From Flabesymbios commensalis (taxonomy: Eukaryota > Annelida > Polychaeta > Terebellida > Flabelligeridae): a stretch of 64,000 nt of DNA. How positions within the stretch are numbered: position 1 is the stretch's first letter; each line of letters opens with the position of its first letter. A program made the translations under genes and the position numbers. Where the stretch lies: the NCBI GenBank assembly GCA_964017125.1, contig OZ024902.1, forward strand, positions 58,063,693 through 58,127,692. Reading direction: 5' to 3'. The notes below the pieces were generated by a model. It was not told the origin of the DNA. It did no database searches and saw only the letters and a program-made list of their open reading frames with translations. This document shows positions 51,701 through 60,700 of this stretch, in pieces.

Positions 51701-54700
51701 GTGTTGTGTGTAAAATTTGAAGACAATCGGACAAGTACTTTCAGAGATATGCTCCGGAAACGAATTGTTTACGGACGGCCCAACGGCCCAACGCCGTCAC
51801 ATCATCATTTTCTCCTCTGCAACCTTGCGTATTGAATACAGATTAAAAATATTTTAACCCGTCCATTAGCCAACTGGAAGTAACCCACATACCAAAAATT
51901 GTTATCCTAGCTTATTTTCTCACAAAGTTATAGGCAAAAGAAGAGGCCAAAAAAAAACGGAGGTAGAATCCATAGCTCCCTTCGCTCACCTACGGTGACG
52001 GCGGGAGCTAATGAATCGGGCTTTAGGCCACCTTTGTGCACATATAGGCTAAACTGGGCCAGGAGAACCTCCTGAGGATGGTGAGATGATTGGGATGACA
52101 CTGTCCTCCAGACACAGGATTCGAAATTCGAGCCCTGGATCGTCCCACCAGGGATCTTTAACTACTCTAATAAGCGCCCAACCACCTTGTACCTCAAGGG
52201 GTATTCTAATTAGCGCCCAGGGAGTTTATTAGAATAAATACAATATATAACTAGATTTGCCTGAGGGGCAAAGCTTGCGTCTCCACCCGCCCCACATAGT
52301 ACATTAATTATAGAGAAATACAGTACTGTCACCAAATTTTTATGTAAACCACGTGACATGTGATGTCAGAATCACACCAAAATCTAATCAACATATGGCC
52401 AGGGTAAGTTGCTTCCTTGGAACAAATCGGTGAAGCAGTTCAAGCTCTTCAGAGTAACATGTGATTTGTCAACCATCTTGAATTTTGTTGAAAAAAGGAA
52501 AAAAGAAAAACAGTTCTCCTGACTTTTTTCTCAGAGCCACTGAGCATACACAAAAGATAAAATTTGAGCTGTATAACCATATTACCAAATTTTGATAATA
52601 GCCAAATGAGCAAAACTGAAATATCAGCTAAAATCCTAAAAAGTAAAAAAATATAAGTTTTTATTATCATAATCACACAAAAAACTAATCAGCACACATC
52701 CAGGGTAGGCTTATTCTTTTGAACCAAACATGAAACAAATCCAAAAGTAGTTCAAGCTCCAGAAAGTGACATAGGATTTTGGCGGCCATCTTGGATTTTG
52801 TTGAAAAAGCTGAAAAACACCAAAAAAAATTACCGGGCAAATTCCCTAGGGCCAACAAATATTTAAAAATAATCCGAGCAGGGGTGTATAGCTATATTAT
52901 CAAATTTTGATCATAGCCAAAATGAACAAAACCGAAATATCCACTTCAATTCTAAAACGTAAAAAAAACAAAGTTTTTATTATCGGAATCACACCAAAAA
53001 CTAATCAGCACATGTGCAGGGTAAGGTCTTTCCTTTAAACCAAACATAAAACAAATCCAGGAAAGGGTTCAAGCTCTCGAGAGCGACATAGGATTTTGGT
53101 GGCCATCTTGGATTTTGCTTAAGAAGCTGAAAAACACCAACAAAATTACCGGGCAAATTCCTTAGGGCCAATATGCATACTGCAAATATTTAGAAATAAT
53201 TCGAGCAAGGGCGTATAATTAAATTAACAAATTTTGATAATAGCCAAAATGAACAAAACTGAAATATCTGCTAAAATGCTGAAACATAAAAAAATCATAG
53301 TCTAATCACCACATGTGCAGTTGTGCTTTAAACTAAACATGAAAGCATAAAGCGATTCAAGCTCTAGAGAGCGACATAGGCCATCTTGGATTTTGTTGAA
53401 GAAGCTGAAAAACACCGAAAAAATTGTACAGGGCAAATTTCCTAGGGCCAATATGCATACTACAAATATTTAGAAATAATCCGAGTAGGGGTGTATGGCT
53501 ATATTACCAAATTTTTATGATGGCCAAATTGAGCAAAACAGAAATATACGCTAAAATTCAAAAACGAAAAAAAATCAAAGTTTTTATTATCAGAATCACA
53601 CCAAAAGCTTTTCAGCTCACGGCCAGGGTAAGGTCTTTCCTTTAAACCAAACATGAAACAAATCGAAGCGGTTTGAGCTCTAACGTGCGCCATAGGATTT
53701 TGGCGGGCCATCTTGGATTTTGTTGAAGAAACTGAAAAACGAAAAAAATAATTTAACTAATTCCCCAGGGCCAGTATGCATACTGTAAATATTTGGAAAT
53801 AATCCGAGTAGGGGTTTTTGAGTGAGAGCAGAGACAAGTGGCGGCGGCGGGCGGACTCAGCAAAAACAATAAGTCTCCACCACCACATAATGGGTGGAGA
53901 CTTAATAAAAAATATTGCAGGCTGAAATGAGATAACATTTTCAACAGGGTTTCAGGAACATTTTTGAATGAAATAATTTGCCTGAAAATATTTAAATTAG
54001 TGAGAGAATGGTCTGAAAAAAATTAGGTACCAATGTTAGAATTGGTGAATAGTAATAATAACCACCACAATTGACAAATAAAGAGCAAAAACAAAAAGAC
54101 CTAATTAATAATTCATACAAGACAGGTAGAGGAGGGGACACTTATTATATTTTACATAGATTATAAAATATCTTAACTAGAAAATATTACCTTCCCTGTC
54201 AAAGATTGTGTAGTCCTTGGTGTCTTTAAAGCAGATAGGTCAGTGAGGCAGCTAACAGGTGAGAGTTCACCATCCTCTAAATCCACCTGGCTCAAGCGAA
54301 CTTCCTGACTGTCATCAAGTGGCTACCGATACATAAAATACATACTAATTGAATCATCCATCCCAATTTTAGCATAAACTTAAACGTTGTGGAAATACAA
54401 GTTATAGTTGTCACAATACAAGTTTGACCTGTAGAAATACAAATTAATCTTGTCGAATTACATCTTAACTATGTTGAAATACAGGTTTGACTTGACTTGT
54501 ATTCCGACAAAAAACAACTTGTATTGAGTATCACTAACTTGCACTTCAACAGCTGTTCAGCCACCGCGTTACTTGCAGTATGCCTTGCAGGGCCATGTCG
54601 CAAATTACAAATTAATTTTGTTGAAAATAATCTTCATGTTTAAGGCATCAGTTTTATTTTAAAACTAGAAGGGAAATTTGGCGCACATGCGTCAATTGTA

Positions 54701-57700
54701 TGCCTCCGCCATCACATGAGGCCCATGTAGGCCTACTCTATCTCCTCTCCCCCTGAGGTAAGCTGAAAATCTAATCAGGTCATCCCCATACTCATGAAAT
54801 TTGAGCGATGCAATAATTATTTTCCAAGTTATCGCATTAACAAAACAATTTTTTGAATCTTTGACCTTGACCTTTGACCTTGACCTTTGGGTTGAATGTT
54901 TGTATAAATAATGAATTCAATCTGTTAGACCATGTTGGCGTAGTACAAAAAGGTGGCGGCGTTCATGACCGGTCTGACAGCCAGCGATCAGACGGACGGA
55001 CAACCCGAGAACATAATGCCTTCGCTCGCTTTGCGGCGGAGGCATAACTATCTAAGCACTACTGTGAATTGTAAAAAAATATATTAGGTCAAAAAAAATG
55101 TAGTCGCCAGCTGGCTGCCATTTTGATTATCGGTGGAAAGCTGAAAATCTAATCAGGTCATCTCCATACTCATGAGTAACTTCACATTAAAAATTGGAGA
55201 GATGCAATAATTATTTTCAAAGTTATCGCATTAACAAAACATTTTTTTGAATCTTTGACTTTGACCTTTGGTAAAAAACTTTTAACAGAGGGGTCGCTTC
55301 GCGGCGGAGGCATAACTATCTAAGCACTACTGTGAATTGTAAAAAATATAATTAAGTCGAAGAAAAAAATGTAGTCGACAGCTGGCGGCCATTTTGATTA
55401 TCGGTGGAAAGCTGAAAATCTAATCAGGTCATCTCCATACTCATGAGTAGCTTCACATAACAAATTGGAGTGATGCAATAATTCTTTTCCAAGTAATCGC
55501 ATTAACAAAATATTTTTTTGAATCTTTGACCTTGACCTTTGACCTTGACCTTTGGTTAAAAAACTTTTGCCGGAGGGGTTGAATGTTTGTATAAATTATG
55601 AATTCAATCTGTTGCCATGTTGGTGTAGTACAAAAAGGTTGTGGCGGCGTACGGCAGGCGTTCATGAAAGGACGGACGGACAGCCGCACAGACCGACGAC
55701 CCGAGAACATAATGCCTTCGCTCGCTTCGCGCCGGAGGCATAATAAGTATTTTTCCCAATAATGAATATCAGTATTAACTTGGTTTTAGTCAGGTTTTTT
55801 TTTAAACGACTATGGTGACCCCAATTATATGTATTATGGAACAGTCGTCATTTTCAAACTTGACAGAGATGATTTTCTGTTTTAAATCGGGCAAATATTG
55901 GCATTCTGACCACACATGTACATCATCACAATCCTGCGATTACTGCTCCAGACAGAGAGTTTTTGGATTAAAATTAAGAAGGTTGCCAGAGCTTGTGTTT
56001 TGTGGGAACAGCCAGGTGAGCGGGTCTGTAGCTTACAGCCAGGCAGGTGCTGACAGCTTTAGAGAACTACGAGTCACAGTGGACCTATACATGCTGAGGG
56101 ATAGTCATACTAGGCTTAATACATCCCATACAATCATTGATTATGTGTTTGCAAACTATAGGCCCTGGTGCATGATGAATGGGTCCTAATTTCTTTCCGG
56201 ACAAGGGGGGCGGTATTAAGTTGAGGTTTAAAATCAATCAATCGATTAAACAATAAAAAAACTACTATAGCGCCTCAATCCTCAGCGGATCGAGCTCAGA
56301 GGCACACAAATCCTTAGCACGATTCATCAACAGGGAGCTGGGTCACTTATGAGCTAGGGTGGGAAAGCCAGATAAAAAAATAGGTGAGATTAATTAATTT
56401 CCGGAATGTTACAATTGTTTGGGCATTACATATGGGAACAGGCAGAGCGTTCATAAGGCTGGGCCAGCTATAGAGTAGGCTCTTGACCTAGTCAGGGTTT
56501 TTATAAAGTGAACAAAGAATCTATTTGAATTTGTGGAGTGTAGATATTTTGAGCATTCCGGCCAAACAAGCAAATCAGTCAGATATAAAGGTGAGTTGTC
56601 TTTTAGAGTTCGGAAAGTTATCGTGCATATCTTAGAATAACAGCGAGAAAGGAAGTCAATGTAATTGTTTCGGAATAGGAACCGAACAACTAAAACGTGG
56701 GGCCTTGGTGACGACTCTAAGAGGGCAGTTCTGTACGCTCTGTAATCTAGTGATACCTGACCTCTCGTGAAAATACTGGCGGTAATTTCGAGCCCTGCAG
56801 AACAATTTCTTGTTCAGGAGAAATCATATTTATTTAAATGAAATAAATTTACTTACCAGGATCGGTGAAATGGCCTTTGGTGTCATTAGATTTTTTGACA
56901 TTCGAGCTCTCTCAATGGAAGGAGGTTCACCTGTGAAATATATCCCTAATAATCATTATGTTATAGAAAAAAGCCTGAAGGCATTTTTAAATCTAAAAAT
57001 ACTGTGCAAGCACTCAAACACCCCTCGACTGATGCAGTGAATAAAAATGTCCACAAATCTGACACAACTGCTTCCATACATTATGCCAATAATCAGAGAT
57101 CAATTATAAAATCAAGATAATCACTATAGCCTTGCTTTGGATCCCACATGAAAAAAGAACAATGCCAATATAATCGCAGACTCTGAAAACCTATATACAC
57201 TGAGTTTCAAGGGAAAGCTGAAAAAAAATTCAGTCGCCAGGTGGCGGCCATTTAGATTAGTGCTGGAAAGCTGAAAATCTAATCAAGTCATCCCCATTTT
57301 CATGGGTAACTTCACCTAACAAATTGGAGAGATCCAATAATTATTTTTCAAGTCATCGCGTTGCAAATAATTTTTTTGAATCTTTGACCTTGAACTCTGA
57401 CCATAAAAAAAAATTGCCGGAGAGTTGAATGTTTGTATCAATTATGAATTCAATCTGTTGCACCATGTTGATGTTGTAGCCAAGAGGCCGAGGGGCAAAA
57501 ACAGGAAACCAGTTATGGTAGTAGCTCATACATGAGGACATTTTATATAATACAAAATGCATTCGACTGTCTACAAAACAGATCTACATATATGTACGCA
57601 CTGTGTTTTACACAGATATCAAATATCAGGCTTTCCAAGGACAATGAACGAACAAAAACACTTGTTTCATTCGCTGCAGAAGATTTTTTAACAGTTTTGC

Positions 57701-60700
57701 ATTTTAATGATTTGACATATTATTTTACTGCAACTCAAACAAGTTATCTCAACTTAAAACATTTATTCTCACCAAGAAATTACACATAACACTTGAAATA
57801 GTGGTTGGCAAACATGAGTGTACACATATTATATACATGTCACAGGGGTCAAAAGTGGTCGGCATCACAAAGGGGTCATGATATGTGGCTTAGCATTCTT
57901 TTCAAACAGGCATGTTCATTTTCTTTCATACCTTATGAAGTTTGTGAGGAATTATTATATTTCTTCCAAATCTTGACAAAAAATTGTAACAATACTACAG
58001 AATTCCAAGAGCTCATGCCCAGCATAGAAATTTCTGCACTTTCCTGTATAGGCAATTTGACATAATTATTAATTTTACTTCAAATCGTAGGAGGTGTGCT
58101 CTCAAAATATGTATATTTAAACACATAATTACGCAATCTCAATGTAAAGGCTGTTATGTGTGATTTTTGTTGTGTGTGATTTTTCATATAAGACTGAGAT
58201 GGTCAGCTATTTTGAGATTAATCAGGGATATCCTCTGGAGTCTTACTGAAAGAAACCGTTTATTTTCTTATGTAGTAATGGTTGAAGCCTCACATTTTGT
58301 TTCACAGCAATGGTCTAGCTATCTGTATGGTCTGGCAGATCTCACTCAAGCATATTAAAAGGAATGATGGCCACAATTCGGCCTTCTTGAGTTTTAATTT
58401 TTCAGGGCATATCCATATCTGAATGTGAGACCTCACATTTTGTTTTACAATAATCACACCCTGTTTCCGTGCTTATGATATGCAGCCCTGATGTCTCTTT
58501 AACACTATGACAACCACATAACATAATACTGGTGGTCCTCATAGTGTTACAGAGATCAAGACAGTATCTCACAAATCCAGATACAGGGTGTGTCAGCCCT
58601 GATGTCGCTATAACACTATAACGACCACATAACACAGTACTGGTGGTCTTCATAGTGCCCACAGAAAGATCAAGACAGTATCTCACAAACCCAGATACAG
58701 GGTGTGGCAGTTAGGGGGCACATTTATTATGTGCACTAAAATGGTAATCTGTATTTCACAGATGCATGCAGATACGGCTGGCTATATAGGCCTAGACGAT
58801 GCGTTCTACGAAGCGGTTACTATCACATTTAATCTTGGAATGCTCTTATTTAAGCACGACGATAGGCCTATCTAGAATGCGTCTTTAAAAAGACGTAAGC
58901 CTAACTGATAAATTTCTTATATGTCTAATTTTACACAGTGTGTAGGCCTCAGAATGTATGCCGAAGCAGACCGTCCCGATGACGTCATCTCCTCTTGCCG
59001 ACCTTAGCCCCTCATTGATCAAACTGTGGTATATGATCTCTGCAGAGATATCATGTAAAGATGTACGCTAGCAGTGGTGCAATGCTGCAGCAGCAGCTGA
59101 AACATCTACTTAGATCTATAGTGGACAAAGCATTAATGGGCCAATGCCGTGGTTGGATTGTCTGGTCTTAAGCACGTGTCAAGTCATGTGTCTCGGCGCT
59201 ACTATAGTAGAATAAAATCCATACCTCACATATTTGGCAACCAGTGAACGCCAACTGCTGACGGTCAAAACATGAGGTAGCACGATAAACAGGGGTAGAC
59301 GTTTTTCATGTCATCGAAGGCTTCAAATCTTAATTAACATTAGGCCTATACATGGTGTAATGGCTAGAGCTACTGAAATATCAAACTTATTTGAATGGTT
59401 GCCTGTCACAGCCCTTAGAGGTGAATATACAATAAAATAACCTTTGCGTTTTCTTCTTGATGAATTAGCAACAGGAGTAATCTGGGCATCACAGATGTTT
59501 GAAGTTGTCTGGTCATGTGTAGAAAACGAGTGAGAAATCACAAAATTTTTAGAGGCTATTGGCGTACCCAAATGAGACCTCAGCTCTTCAGACACCTGTT
59601 GAAAAATTGTACGCAGACATCACATAAAAAGATGCTACATTTACATGGCATATACATGGCAAATATACAAATCTCTACTTTCCACTTATAATTAAAAGTT
59701 ACTTTATTGCAAATGCAGTAACGCTGGAGCTATATAATAGAAGTGCTATGGCGGCCATCTTAGAATTAATTTCAAGGAATTAATAATAGTTTCTGAATTA
59801 GTCTCAGAATTAATAATGGTTTGAAGTTATCAGGGTGACAAGGTCTTAACTTGACAAAGATTTAAGATGGCCGGCATGACCTGGATTTTTTTCTGAACTT
59901 TCTAAAAAATGAATGCGGATTATGAATTAATTTAATATTGAGTATAGTATATCGGATAAGCGGCTTTGAAGTTATCAGGGTGACACCGTTCTAATTTGAC
60001 AAAAAAAATGAAAGATGGCTGCCATGACCGGGATATTTTTCAAAACTTTTCTGGCAAATTGATGCAACCCAGGAAATATTACTATTATCCAGAATTTTGA
60101 ACACCGAGTGAATCAAAAAAGTGACATTGTAGATATCAGGGTGACAATACGTAAATTGACAAAAAAAATTAAAGATGGCCATAAAAAAAATATCTTCCGA
60201 AATTTCTGAAAAATTGATGCAGCCTGGTAATTAACCCTTTCAAGCCTAAATTTACCATTGCCATCTTCATCCACTACAAGCCGCGAATTGCGACAAAATT
60301 GCTGTCGCAATTCTCGACTTGTAGTGGATGAACATGATGAAGATGATTTAAAGTGGGTGAAAAATATAAGAAAATTGCCCTGTATTGAAAACCAAATTTA
60401 ATGGAAACTATCCTTCTAAAACCATCAGTTGTAGGAACATTAAGTTTGTTTTCAGGGTTGTAAAATGATGCTTTAATGCATTGTGAGGGTTTAAAGGGTA
60501 ATAATGGTTGTATCCAGTATGTTGAACGCTGCCATCTTGAATATGCAAATCACGCCAACAAAAAAACAACATAAAATGAGATAAATCGGCCTTTTTGTTG
60601 TTTTTTTAAGCTATTATTGAACTTGCCGAGAACTGGTTATTAGCAACAAGCAGAACAAATTTGCACAAAATGCATGAAAATCTTGGCAAGTTATCATGCC

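Noticed and set aside
55812-56189. 125-residue plus-strand ORF
   Set aside because: No motif, no splice context, and it lies inside an intron of the opposite-strand gene among repeats.
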